Assembly (NCBI GenBank): GCA_035691305.1
Contig: DASSJF010000008.1
Coordinates: 1 to 47,036 of the forward strand
Direction of reading: 5' to 3'
Origin: a bacterium
GTDB lineage: Bacteria > Sysuimicrobiota > Sysuimicrobiia > Sysuimicrobiales > Segetimicrobiaceae
DNA: 47,036 nt
Under the pieces are notes generated by a model, which made no database searches, was not told where the DNA came from, and saw only the letters and a program-made list of their open reading frames with translations. This document shows positions 23,237 through 31,782 of this stretch, one piece after another. Within the stretch, counting starts at the first letter, position 1; the number at the start of each line of letters is the position of its first letter. Both the position numbers and the translations under genes were made by a program.

Positions 23237-25141
23237 CTAGCCGGAGATCAATCCGATCGCACGCCAGTAGGGCACGCTCGCCGCGATAGCGGCGAGGACC
23301 AACAAGGTCAGCACAACGCCCATTCGGAGCCCGTCGCGGTCGGTAAACATCTCGCCCTTTGTGCCGTCCCGCATGAGGATGTAGAAATCGCTGAGGCTCG
23401 GCAGCAGCCACGTGTTTCCGACGGTCAGCACGATAAACCCGACAAGCCACGGTGACAGTCCGAGCTGCGGCGCGATCGGAATCAGGCCAAGGGTGAGCAA
23501 GAAGTTTGCCGGGACGCGGGGAAGCGCGAGGCGGCACGCCGCGACGACCGCGCCGAGCAGGACCACCATGGCCGACGGGCCGGCGAGGCGAGCAACCGGA
23601 ACCAGCCAGCCGGCGATCCAGCGGTCGATCCCGACGCTGTGAAACACGGCCCCCGAATTGACGAGGAGTCCGAAGAGCACGAGAAACCCCCACGCGATTC
23701 CGCTGCGGAACGTCGCGCGATCGAGGACGCCTCCGGCCAGGCTGACGACGAGGGCCGTCGTCGCGAACCAGGCCGGGTCGGCGTGGAGCACCGGTTCAAG
23801 CACCATGCCGGCCAAGAAGACGGCGACGGCCGCGGCCGTCACGATCTCGTGTTTCGAGGGCGCGCCCAACACGCGGTACTGGCGCTGCAGGGCCTCGTGA
23901 GAAATCGTGGGCGGGCGTTCAGGACGAAACAGCAGCCAGAGAGCCGCGAGCGCGCCGAGAAGCACGAGAGCCCCGACCGGCGCGGCGCCGCGCAACCAGG
24001 TGAACCAATCGACGCGGGCGCGTTCGGCCCGCGGCAGCAGACCGAGCACGAAAAAATTCGTGGCCAGCCCGGTCAGGAAGGTGCTGCTGAACGTGGTGTA
24101 ACCGATGACGCCCGCGAACGCCAGTCCCGCGCTCGCGCGGCTTCGCCCCGCATAGCCGAGAGCCTGCGCCAGTTCGTGCGCAAGCCCGGCGGCAGACGCG
24201 ATCCTCGCCCCTGCACTCGGCACGAGCGGAGTGGTCAGCACGCCTCCAATCAGCAGCGCTAGGAGCTGGCCGGTGTACGTCGCCGGCAAGATTCTCAGGA
24301 GCAGCAGGGCGAGTCTGAAGAACAGACCTGAACGCGCCATCGCGGCGGCGAGCCCGACCGCCCCAAAGGCGAGCACCCATGTCGGACTCGCAAACCCCCC
24401 GAAGGCGACGGGAATCGGGACGAGCCCAATCAACCCCCACGCCGCCATCATCGCAAGCGCGATCGCGAAGTCGGGCACGGGTTGGAGCAGCCATCCTGCC
24501 GCCGCGCCGACGACAATGACCATAACATGCCAACCTTGCGGGCTCAGACCGGCCGGAGGCGGGGCCCACCACAAGATGAAGGGAAGGATGATTGGAACGG
24601 CAACCGCGGTGATTTGCGACACACGGGACGGCGCCGCCGCGGTTGTCACCGGCGCGGCCCCTTGCGATTGGCGCGGCGCTGCCGCGACTCCCGCATGCTC
24701 CCGGGTGCGGTCTTCGACAAGTCGGGCGAGCGACGCCGCCACGGCCACGCCTACCGCCCCCCGCTCCCGGACCACTCGATTGAATCGGTGGCGCGGCAGT
24801 GTCCAAGCCTCGACGTCTGAGATCGCCCGCACGGAGGCGCTGCGGCGTGCGAGCAGCAGGCCGAGTTCGCCGAAGTACCCGGGCGCCGCGACCACGGCCA
24901 CCGGCCGCTCGCCGCTTTCCGCCTTCACGCTGACCTCAACCTTGCCGGTCTCGAGCAGATACAGCGAGTCCGCCTCCGCCCCCTCGATGAAAATCGAAGA
25001 TCCGGCTACGAAGTGAACCTTTTCGAGCGCCCCAACCAGCCGGGCGACGTCTATGCGGTCAAGATCCTGAAAGAACGGCACGCGGCGCACGAGGCGTTCC
25101 AGCGGCTCAGGGGAACGCGATGCCGGGCCCCGCTCGCTCAT
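23237..25141 (-). CDS. Cyclic-nucleotide-binding domain fused to SLC13/DASS-type transporter
   Basis: 634 residues from ATG 25141; the longer frame adds 38 Arg/Gly-rich residues without homology. Residues 10-135 are a CRP-type binding domain: VPFFQDLDRIDVARLVGALE, SLYLLETGKVEV, and a phosphate-binding cassette G-Y-F-G-E-L-G-L-L-L-A-R-R-S-A-S-V with both the Glu and the Arg that hold the cyclic nucleotide. A linker of about 55 residues follows, then about 11-12 membrane helices with the repeat organisation of divalent anion:Na+ symporters (GYTTFSSTFLTGLATNFF; FIVLTVGNTWLLPSLSDFY). Likely substrates are dicarboxylates or similar anions. The fusion predicts transport gated by cyclic nucleotide. 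Confidence 0.88.
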   Translation of the reverse strand: MSERGPASRSPEPLERLVRRVPFFQDLDRIDVARLVGALEKVHFVAGSSIFIEGAEADSLYLLETGKVEVSVKAESGERPVAVVAAPGYFGELGLLLARRSASVRAISDVEAWTLPRHRFNRVVRERGAVGVAVAASLARLVEDRTREHAGVAAAPRQSQGAAPVTTAAAPSRVSQITAVAVPIILPFILWWAPPPAGLSPQGWHVMVIVVGAAAGWLLQPVPDFAIALAMMAAWGLIGLVPIPVAFGGFASPTWVLAFGAVGLAAAMARSGLFFRLALLLLRILPATYTGQLLALLIGGVLTTPLVPSAGARIASAAGLAHELAQALGYAGRSRASAGLAFAGVIGYTTFSSTFLTGLATNFFVLGLLPRAERARVDWFTWLRGAAPVGALVLLGALAALWLLFRPERPPTISHEALQRQYRVLGAPSKHEIVTAAAVAVFLAGMVLEPVLHADPAWFATTALVVSLAGGVLDRATFRSGIAWGFLVLFGLLVNSGAVFHSVGIDRWIAGWLVPVARLAGPSAMVVLLGAVVAACRLALPRVPANFLLTLGLIPIAPQLGLSPWLVGFIVLTVGNTWLLPSLSDFYILMRDGTKGEMFTDRDGLRMGVVLTLLVLAAIAASVPYWRAIGLISG

Positions 25142-25385
25142 ACGCGGGCGGCCGGCGCGCGGAGAGCACCGCCCTCCACGGGCGTGCGAGGGAATGAACC
25201 CGTCACGGTGGCCCCTAGATTCGCCCCCGCCGGACCGTCTCCATTTCCGGCGCACCTGGTCAAGTTGTTTGAGGGAGCAGACGCCGGGAGCACCGAAGAG
25301 ACTTTTGGGGCGGGAGCCTCATGGTGCGCTGCCAGGCCTCTCCGCCATGGTCAGGCACCGCAGGCCGGACTAAGGGGATGCTTGG

Positions 25386-25808
25386 ATGGCAACGCAGCGA
25401 TCGAGCAAGGTCGCGGCCTTGGAAAAAATCTCGCTGTTCGAAGGGCTCTCGCAGCGCGACCTAGAGAAGGTCTCTCGACTGACAGAGGAGGTCGCGGTCC
25501 CTGCCGGGCGCCGCATCGCCGCGGCGGGGGAAACGGGGCGGGAGCTGTTCATCATCGTCGACGGCCGGGCCCGGGTCACGACCCGTCGCGGCCGTGCAAT
25601 CCACCTCGGACCCGGCGACTCGTTCGGTGAGATCAGCCTGATCGACGGCGAGCCGCGTTCGGCCGACGTCGACGCCGTTACGCCGATGCGGCTCCTCGTC
25701 GTCGGCTACCGCGAATTCTGGGGACTGCTCGACGATCATCTGCCGATCGTCCGCAAGGTCGTCCGCACGCTCGCCCGCCGTCTGAGAGAGGCGGAACGGC
25801 CGGTCTAG
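25386..25808 (+). CDS. Stand-alone cyclic-nucleotide-binding (CRP-type) domain protein
   Basis: 140 residues, one cyclic-nucleotide-binding fold and no HTH: KISLFEGLSQRDLEKVSRL, ELFIIVDGRARV, and a phosphate-binding cassette G-D-S-F-G-E-I-S-L-I-D-G-E-P-R-S-A-D-V with canonical Glu and Arg. A C-helix follows and ends the protein at the place where a DNA-binding domain would begin in CRP. It probably regulates a partner protein. It is divergent from the fused transporter across 244 bases, in which I see no clear promoter or gene. Confidence 0.88.
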   Translation: MATQRSSKVAALEKISLFEGLSQRDLEKVSRLTEEVAVPAGRRIAAAGETGRELFIIVDGRARVTTRRGRAIHLGPGDSFGEISLIDGEPRSADVDAVTPMRLLVVGYREFWGLLDDHLPIVRKVVRTLARRLREAERPV

Positions 25809-25931
25809 CGCACCCTCGGGCCGCGGGCCGCCTACGGCCGCCGCGTGCCGTCACGACGTCGGTGGTAGAGAAGCAGATCCGTTCGCGCGGCCGCGACCGC
25901 GGCCCGATCCTTCCGCTCCCAGTCCGAGATC

Positions 25932-25974
25932 GCCGGCGTTTTTGAACCCTCCGCCGCGAGAGGGGAACGCCGGC
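25932..25974. terminator. Long inverted repeat between convergent genes
   Basis: GCCGGCGTT (25932-25940) is the exact reverse complement of AACGCCGGC (25966-25974). Inside it CCCTC (25947-25951) pairs with GAGGG (25960-25964), giving an extended two-part hairpin. It lies between the convergent binding-domain and M20 genes and is best read as a bidirectional terminator, although neither side has a strong T run. The rest of this 180-base gap holds nothing I recognise. Confidence 0.55.
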
Positions 25975-25988
25975 GCCTTGGAGAGGCG

Positions 25989-27419
25989 TCAGGCCCCTCG
26001 CGCCCTCCGCAACGGCGGCGGCACGACCTCGTCCGGAATCGGGCAGGTGTACCCGCCGCTGCCGACCCGCTCCTTGAGCTCGGTCTTCGCCCGCCGCAAC
26101 AGCTCCGGATCCCGGATCGCGTCGAGCGCGGTCGCCGCCATCACCTTCGAGGCGTGGACCATGCCCTTGTGCGCCGCCGGCGCCATGCCTTGGGCCACGA
26201 GCTGCCACGAGTGGCCCGGGGTCCCCACCGCAAAGCACGCGCCCCACAATTGCACGGTAGGGATGATCCAGCTGACGTCGCCGACGTCGGTCGAGCCGCC
26301 GATGAGGCGCGGCGTGGGATCGAGCGGCACCGGCGCGCCGTAGAGCGGCTCGGACGCCGCTTCCGGCGCGCCGTACATCTCGATACTGTGCGCGATGTCG
26401 TCCGGGGTGAGCGTCTTGCGGATCGCTCCGGCGAACGCGACGTCCGCGGCGTCGAAGGGCACCGGGCCGACGCGCTTCAGATTCTCGTACATCGCCTCGG
26501 CGAGCGCCATGTTGGGGATGATGTTGGAGCAGGCCTTGTCGATCTCCATCTCCACCCGCGTCTCGGTCATCAGCGCGGCGCCGTCGGCGATCTTCCTCAC
26601 CCGGTCGAAGAGCCTGCGCGCGGCGCCGACTTCCGGCGCGCGGATGAGATACAGCACCTCGGCGCGCGGCTGAACGACGTTCGGCGAGATGCCGCCCGCG
26701 TCGGTGATCGAGTAGTGAACGCGCGCGCTCGACGGCATGTGCTCGCGCAGAAAGTTGACGCCGATGTTCATCAGCTCGACGGCATCCAGGGCGCTGCGCC
26801 CGAGGTGGGGCGCGCCCGCGGCGTGCGAGGCGCGGCCGGTGAATCGCCAGTACACCTGAAAGTTCGCGAGTGAGCTCCGCGACATCACGCTCGCGAAGCA
26901 CCCCGGATGCCAGGAGACGGCGGCGTCGAGGTCGTCGAACGCGCCGGCGCGGGCCATGAACGTCTTGCCCGACCCGCCCTCTTCCGCCGGACACCCGTAG
27001 AAGCGCACCGTACCCTTGGTGCCGGTGCTCATCAGGTGGTTGCGGAGCGCCACCGCGGCGAGCGCGGCGCCCGCGCCGAGCAGGTTGTGGCCGCAGCCGT
27101 GGCCGACCGCTCCCGGCGTCGCCGTCTCGGGCTGCGCCACGCCGGCCTCCTGGCTGAGGCCCGCGAGCCCGTCATACTCGCCGAGGAAGCCGATCACCGG
27201 ACCGCCGGTACCGGACTCGGCGACGAACGCCGTGTCCATGCCGCCGACGTTGCGGGTGACGCGGAAGCCTTCTTCTTCAAGCGCCCCGATGTGCGCGGCG
27301 ACGGACTTGCGCTCGTTGAAGCGGATCTCCGCGAGCCGCCAAATCTCGTCGGCGAGCGCGACGAAGGCGTCGCGTTTCGCGTCGACGTGGCGGACGATCT
27401 CGTCAACCTTGACGACCAC
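25989..27419 (-). CDS. M20-family amidohydrolase (AbgB/p-aminobenzoyl-glutamate hydrolase-like)
   Basis: 476 residues from GTG 27419, with AGGAGG about 8 bases before it. Peptidase M20 signatures: GFLGEYDGLAGL with the metal-bridging Asp, AVGHGCGHNLLGAGAALAAV, F-Y-G-C-P-A-E-E-G-G-S-G-K with the catalytic Glu pair, and the dimerisation-domain segment FTGRASHAAGAPHLGRSALD. The length and the GHGCGHN form match the AbgB subgroup, which cleaves amide bonds of N-acyl amino acids or p-aminobenzoyl-glutamate. The substrate is not determined. It lies beside other peptide- and amide-processing genes. Confidence 0.9.
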   Translation of the reverse strand: MVVKVDEIVRHVDAKRDAFVALADEIWRLAEIRFNERKSVAAHIGALEEEGFRVTRNVGGMDTAFVAESGTGGPVIGFLGEYDGLAGLSQEAGVAQPETATPGAVGHGCGHNLLGAGAALAAVALRNHLMSTGTKGTVRFYGCPAEEGGSGKTFMARAGAFDDLDAAVSWHPGCFASVMSRSSLANFQVYWRFTGRASHAAGAPHLGRSALDAVELMNIGVNFLREHMPSSARVHYSITDAGGISPNVVQPRAEVLYLIRAPEVGAARRLFDRVRKIADGAALMTETRVEMEIDKACSNIIPNMALAEAMYENLKRVGPVPFDAADVAFAGAIRKTLTPDDIAHSIEMYGAPEAASEPLYGAPVPLDPTPRLIGGSTDVGDVSWIIPTVQLWGACFAVGTPGHSWQLVAQGMAPAAHKGMVHASKVMAATALDAIRDPELLRRAKTELKERVGSGGYTCPIPDEVVPPPLRRARGA

Positions 27420-27535
27420 AGCCTCTCCTCCTTTGTCTGCCGCCCCACGGCTCTTCGGCGGCGCCGTGTGCGATTTCCTCGACGTCCGCGCCGGCGGCGA
27501 GGATTGGCCGACCGGCGCACGGAAGAAGGCCAACC

Positions 27536-28321
27536 GTGAAGTCGCGCAGCGTACGGGCGCCGTGGTCCCGGATCTGGGCGTTCGCCCTCGCCTGCCTCCT
27601 CATCGCGGTACTCTTCACCGGGACGGCGTCCTCGGACCCCAACGTCCTTTGGAACATCGTGCACACCATGTGCGTCCCGAACGAGCGACAACACGGCAGC
27701 CCGGCGCCGTGCCGGCTGGTGGATGTAAGCAAGGGCGAGCAGAACGGCTACGTGGTACTCAAAGATTTGGTCGGCGCGACGCAGTTTCTGCTCATTCCGA
27801 CCGCGCGCGTGACCGGAATCGAGAGTCCGCTTCTCCTTGCCGCGGGCGCGCCGAACTACTTCGCCTACGCGTGGCGATCCCGCGACTACATCGACGGCGT
27901 CCTGCACAAGACGATGTCCCGTGACGACATCTCGCTCGCGATCAACTCGGTGACCGGCCGGTCGCAGAACCAGCTCCACATCCACATCGATTGCGTGCGC
28001 GCCGGCGTCCGCGATACCCTGAAACGGCAGGAAAGGGCGATCGGCGGCCGCTGGGCCCCTCTGGCCGTGTCGTTCGCCGGGCACCAGTACCTGGCCGTGA
28101 AAGTCGACGGCGAGGGGCTCAACCGGACCAACCCCTTCACCCTCCTGGCCGACGGTGTGCCGGGCGCCCGGCTGGACATGGGGCATCATACACTCGTTGT
28201 CGTGGGGGCGACGTTCTCGGACGGCCGGCCCGGGTTTTACATCCTCGACGGCCGCACGGCCCCGGGCGACGACGCGAGCGGTGAAGAGCTTCAGGACCAC
28301 GATTGCGCCGTCGCCAAATGA
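27536..28321 (+). CDS. cdh: CDP-diacylglycerol diphosphatase
   Basis: 261 residues. The order of motifs follows E. coli Cdh through its full length: an N-terminal membrane anchor (about 14-32), LWNIVHTMCVPNERQ, GYVVLKDLVGATQFLLIPT, the G-x-E-S-P-L-L segment, PNYFAYAWRSRDY, SLAINSVTGRSQNQLHIHID with the catalytic HxHxx of the HIT superfamily, and RTNPFTLLADGVP. The end E-E-L-Q-D-H-D-C matches the E-E-I-Q-D-H-Q-C of E. coli. The enzyme splits CDP-diacylglycerol into phosphatidate and CMP at the membrane. Starts are divergent from the M20 gene across 116 bases. Confidence 0.93.
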   Translation: MKSRSVRAPWSRIWAFALACLLIAVLFTGTASSDPNVLWNIVHTMCVPNERQHGSPAPCRLVDVSKGEQNGYVVLKDLVGATQFLLIPTARVTGIESPLLLAAGAPNYFAYAWRSRDYIDGVLHKTMSRDDISLAINSVTGRSQNQLHIHIDCVRAGVRDTLKRQERAIGGRWAPLAVSFAGHQYLAVKVDGEGLNRTNPFTLLADGVPGARLDMGHHTLVVVGATFSDGRPGFYILDGRTAPGDDASGEELQDHDCAVAK

Positions 28322-28348
28322 CCCGGCCGCCGGCATGACGGCGGCCCC

Positions 28349-30016
28349 GTGACCGACGTGCCGCGGCGCTGGGACCGGGAAGCCGACGTGGTGGTCGCCG
28401 GATCCGGCGCGGCGGGCCTGTGCGCCGCACTCGCCGCCGCGGCCGGGGGCGCGCGGGTGCTCGTGCTGGAAAAGGCATCGGTGTTGGGCGGGACGACCGC
28501 GATGTCGGGCGCCGGCACGTGGATCCCAGCCAACCACCATATGCTCGCCGCGGGGATGTCGGACTCCACGGACGAGGCGCTAACGTACATTCGCGGCGTC
28601 GCGCCCGACGGATGGGCCGAGATCGAAGCACCCCTCTGGCGCGCCTTCGTCGAAAACGCACCGGCGATGCTGGCGTTCGTCGAGGCCAACTCCCCGCTCC
28701 GATTCGAGCTCGTCCATCACCCCGATCCCTACGTCGAGGCGCCTGGCGGCAAGGCGCACGGCCGGATGCTGTCCCCGCGGCTGATCAGCCAGAACATCCT
28801 CGGGCCGTGGCGCGATCGGATCCGCCGGTTTACCCGCGGGCAGCGGTTCAAATACAGTGAGATGGTGGTGGGCCCGGTACTGTCGCGGCCGGTGCCGACA
28901 CTTCTCAAAATCGCCCCCGCCCTCGCCTATCGCTGGCTCACCCGGCGCGTCGGCATGGGAAACGCCCTCGTCACCGGTTTACTTAAGGGCTGCCTCGACC
29001 ACGGCGTCGAGATCATGGCGGAGACGCGGGTCACACGGCTTGTCACGGACGGCGGCGGCGGCACGCCGAGCCGCGTCGCGGGCGTCGAGGCAACCGGAAC
29101 CGGCGGTCTGGTCGCGATTCGCGCCGCGCGCGGCGTTGTCTTGGCGACCGGAGGCTTCGAGTGGGACCCGGAGCTCCGGGCGCGCTACTTCCCCGGCGAC
29201 GTCGGTCTCATCGGCAGCCCGCGCACGAACACCGGCGACGGCCAGCGCATGGCCGCGGCCGCCGGCGCCCGGCTCGAGCGGATGGACCAGGCGCTCATCT
29301 ACTGCTGCCTGCCGATCGGATACGAGGGGCACCGTCACGCGGTGCCCATCACCGACGTGTACAGTCCGCACTGCATCGTGGTGGATCGCACGGGCTGCCG
29401 CTTCTTAAATGAAGGGCGCCCGAACCTCGGCGTGGCGATCGACGAGCGCGACCCGGCCACCGGCCTGCCGGTTCACCTGCCGGCGTGGCGGATCTTCGAC
29501 GCCCAGTTCGCCCGAAAGAATCCGGCGGTCATGCTGCTCTGGCGGCTCGACCGCGGGCGGAAGCTTCACACGGCGCCGAGCCTCGCGCATCTCGCCGCGC
29601 AGATCGGCCTCGGCGCACCGGCGCTGACCGCCACGGTGGACCGGTTCAACGAATTCGCGCGGCGCGGCAGGGACGACGAATTTCACCGGGGCGAAACCGC
29701 GTGGGAGAAATTCAACACGCCCGGCGGCGCGCTGGGGACGATCGAGCGGCCGCCGTTTTACGCCGCGCCGTTCGACCGGGCCATCCTCGTGACGAAAGGG
29801 GGCCCGCGAACCAATCCGAGCGGTCAGGTCCTGCGTGATGACGGCAGCGTCATCGAGGGACTCTACTGCGCGGGCGCGGCGATGGCCAACCCCATCGGCT
29901 CGAAAGCCGTCGGCGCGGGCAGCACGATCGGGCCGTGCATGACCTGGGGCTACATCTGCGGCCGCCATCTCTGCGCCGCGCACGCCCGGGAGGCCGCCGC
30001 GCCGTCGACCGCCTGA
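28349..30016 (+). CDS. FAD-dependent oxidoreductase, 3-ketosteroid dehydrogenase/fumarate reductase flavoprotein family
   Basis: 555 residues from GTG 28349, 27 bases after cdh. The FAD-binding fold begins DVVVAGSGAAGLCAALAAAA with Glu in LVLEKASVLGGTT. GGTTAMSGAGTWIPANHHML is the form seen in KstD-like enzymes. The end, GLYCAGAAMANPIGSKAVG followed by GAGSTIGPCMTWGY, is also typical of KstD. These enzymes remove two hydrogens next to a ketone or reduce a related double bond; the actual substrate may not be a steroid. No steroid-degradation genes are visible in the window. Confidence 0.88.
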   Translation: MTDVPRRWDREADVVVAGSGAAGLCAALAAAAGGARVLVLEKASVLGGTTAMSGAGTWIPANHHMLAAGMSDSTDEALTYIRGVAPDGWAEIEAPLWRAFVENAPAMLAFVEANSPLRFELVHHPDPYVEAPGGKAHGRMLSPRLISQNILGPWRDRIRRFTRGQRFKYSEMVVGPVLSRPVPTLLKIAPALAYRWLTRRVGMGNALVTGLLKGCLDHGVEIMAETRVTRLVTDGGGGTPSRVAGVEATGTGGLVAIRAARGVVLATGGFEWDPELRARYFPGDVGLIGSPRTNTGDGQRMAAAAGARLERMDQALIYCCLPIGYEGHRHAVPITDVYSPHCIVVDRTGCRFLNEGRPNLGVAIDERDPATGLPVHLPAWRIFDAQFARKNPAVMLLWRLDRGRKLHTAPSLAHLAAQIGLGAPALTATVDRFNEFARRGRDDEFHRGETAWEKFNTPGGALGTIERPPFYAAPFDRAILVTKGGPRTNPSGQVLRDDGSVIEGLYCAGAAMANPIGSKAVGAGSTIGPCMTWGYICGRHLCAAHAREAAAPSTA

Positions 30017-30068
30017 ACCGCCGCGTGCCGGCAGGTGCCCCCGCGCCGCTCTGCGGAATCGACAGATC

Positions 30069-31151
30069 ATGCTCATCGTCGACAGCCATCTCGATCTCGC
30101 CCTCAACGCGCTGCAGGGCAACCGCGACCTGCTGACGTCCGCCTACACGACCCGCGTGCTGGAACGGTCGATGAAGGGACCGGGGCGCGCGCAGGGCACG
30201 GTCGCCTTTCCGGAAATGCGGCGCGGCCGGGTCGCGCTCTGCTTCACGACCGTGCTCGCGCGGTCGAGCGGCCGCCCGGAGCCCGGCATTGACTACCCGA
30301 CGGCGATCCAGGCCCACGCGCACGGCAAGGGCCACCTCGCCTACCATCAGGCGCTCGAACGCGAGGGGCACATCCGCATCATCCGGGACGCGGTCCAACT
30401 CGACGCGCACGTCGCGGAATGGACCGACTGGGACGCCGCGCACTCATCGGACGATCCCGCACCGACCCCGCCGCTCGGCATGGTTATCACGATGGAGAGC
30501 GCCGATCCCGTGCTCTCGCCGTCGACGCTGCGGGAGTGGTGGGAGGGCGGATTGCGGCTGCTCGGTCCGGCGCACTTCGGGCACGGCCGGTACGCCGGGG
30601 GCACCGGCTGCGACGAGGGATTGACCGAACTCGGCCCCCCGCTGCTCCGGGAGATGGCGCGGCTCGGCATCAGCCTCGACCTCTCGCACTGTTCGGACGA
30701 GGCGTTTTGGCAGGCGCTCTCCCACTACGACGGCCCGGTGCACGCGAGCCACAACAACTGCCGGGCGCTCAACCCTCACCAGCGCCAGCTGACGGACGAG
30801 GAGATTCGCGCGATCGTCGAACGCGGCGGCGTCATCGGCACGGTTCCGGGCTGCTGGCAGATGATTCCCGGCTGGACGAACGGCGACAGCAACGCGCACG
30901 TGACCCTCGCCGACATCGTGCCGCATATCGACCACATCTGCCAGATCGCGGGGAGCGCACGACACGCCGGCATTGGCAGCGACCTCGACGGCGGCGTCGG
31001 CCGCGAAGGCTTCGCGCACGACCTCGACACGATCGCCGATCTGCAGAAGATCGGCGCGCTGCTCGCCGAGCGCGGATACCCGCCCGCCGACGTGGCCGCG
31101 GTCATGCACGGCAACTGGATCCGCTTCCTCCGCGAGGCCTGGGGCGGATAA
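30069..31151 (+). CDS. Membrane-dipeptidase-type (M19) dipeptidase
   Basis: 360 residues. The zinc-binding motifs of peptidase M19 are all present: HxD in IVDSHLDLALN, bridging Glu in ITMESADP, His in SLDLSHCSDEAFW and HASHNNCRAL, and HAGIGSDLDGGVG near the end. The family hydrolyses L,L- and L,D-dipeptides and sometimes beta-lactams or lactones. No signal peptide is seen, so it acts in the cytoplasm, where it could process peptides taken up by the Dpp system encoded downstream. Confidence 0.92.
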   Translation: MLIVDSHLDLALNALQGNRDLLTSAYTTRVLERSMKGPGRAQGTVAFPEMRRGRVALCFTTVLARSSGRPEPGIDYPTAIQAHAHGKGHLAYHQALEREGHIRIIRDAVQLDAHVAEWTDWDAAHSSDDPAPTPPLGMVITMESADPVLSPSTLREWWEGGLRLLGPAHFGHGRYAGGTGCDEGLTELGPPLLREMARLGISLDLSHCSDEAFWQALSHYDGPVHASHNNCRALNPHQRQLTDEEIRAIVERGGVIGTVPGCWQMIPGWTNGDSNAHVTLADIVPHIDHICQIAGSARHAGIGSDLDGGVGREGFAHDLDTIADLQKIGALLAERGYPPADVAAVMHGNWIRFLREAWGG

Positions 31152-31248
31152 GAGTAGTAAGGACTACACGGCCCCGCTCTCGGCGCCGGCAGTCGGCGGC
31201 GCCGGACGACTACCGCGGCGACAAGAGACTCGCGAGGGAGGAAGCGCC

Positions 31249-31722
31249 ATGCCGAGGATCACACCGATGCTGTGGTTTGACAGCAACGCGGAGGACGCGG
31301 CCCAGTTCTACACGTCGATCTTCAAGAACTCGAAGATCTGCGAGGTCAGCCGCTATGGCGACGCGGGCCCGGGGCCCAAAGGGCAGGCGATGGTGGTGCG
31401 GTTCCAGCTCGAGGGACAGGAGTTCCTGGCCCTCAACGGCGGCCCCCAGTTCAAGTTCACGGAGGCGATATCGTTCGTCGTGAACTGCGAGACGCAGGAC
31501 GACGTCGATTACTACTGGGACAGGTTGTCGGCGGGCGGCAAAGAGGTCCAGTGCGGCTGGCTGCGGGATAAGTTCGGACTGTCGTGGCAGGTCACCCCGG
31601 CCGTTCTGCCGCGGCTCCTGCGGGATCCCGACCCCGCCAAGTCCCAGCGAGTGATGAAGGCCATGTTGGAGATGGTAAAGATCGACATCGCGGCGCTGCA
31701 GCGCGCCTACGACCGGGCGTAG
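31249..31722 (+). CDS. VOC-superfamily protein, PhnB-like
   Basis: 157 residues from ATG 31249, preceded by GGGAGGAAG. It starts with RITPMLWFDSNAEDAAQFYT and continues IFKNSKICEVSRYG, the typical opening of the PhnB/3-demethylubiquinone-methyltransferase-like subgroup. The glutamates and the FGLSWQVTPAVLP segment near residue 107 fit the two beta-alpha-beta-beta-beta repeats of the fold. Its biochemical role is unknown in most organisms. Confidence 0.9.
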   Translation: MPRITPMLWFDSNAEDAAQFYTSIFKNSKICEVSRYGDAGPGPKGQAMVVRFQLEGQEFLALNGGPQFKFTEAISFVVNCETQDDVDYYWDRLSAGGKEVQCGWLRDKFGLSWQVTPAVLPRLLRDPDPAKSQRVMKAMLEMVKIDIAALQRAYDRA

Positions 31723-31782
31723 CGACGGCCGAGGGCGTCCGCGCGGCAGGTGGCCGGCCGTCCGGCGGTTTAGACATCTCAC

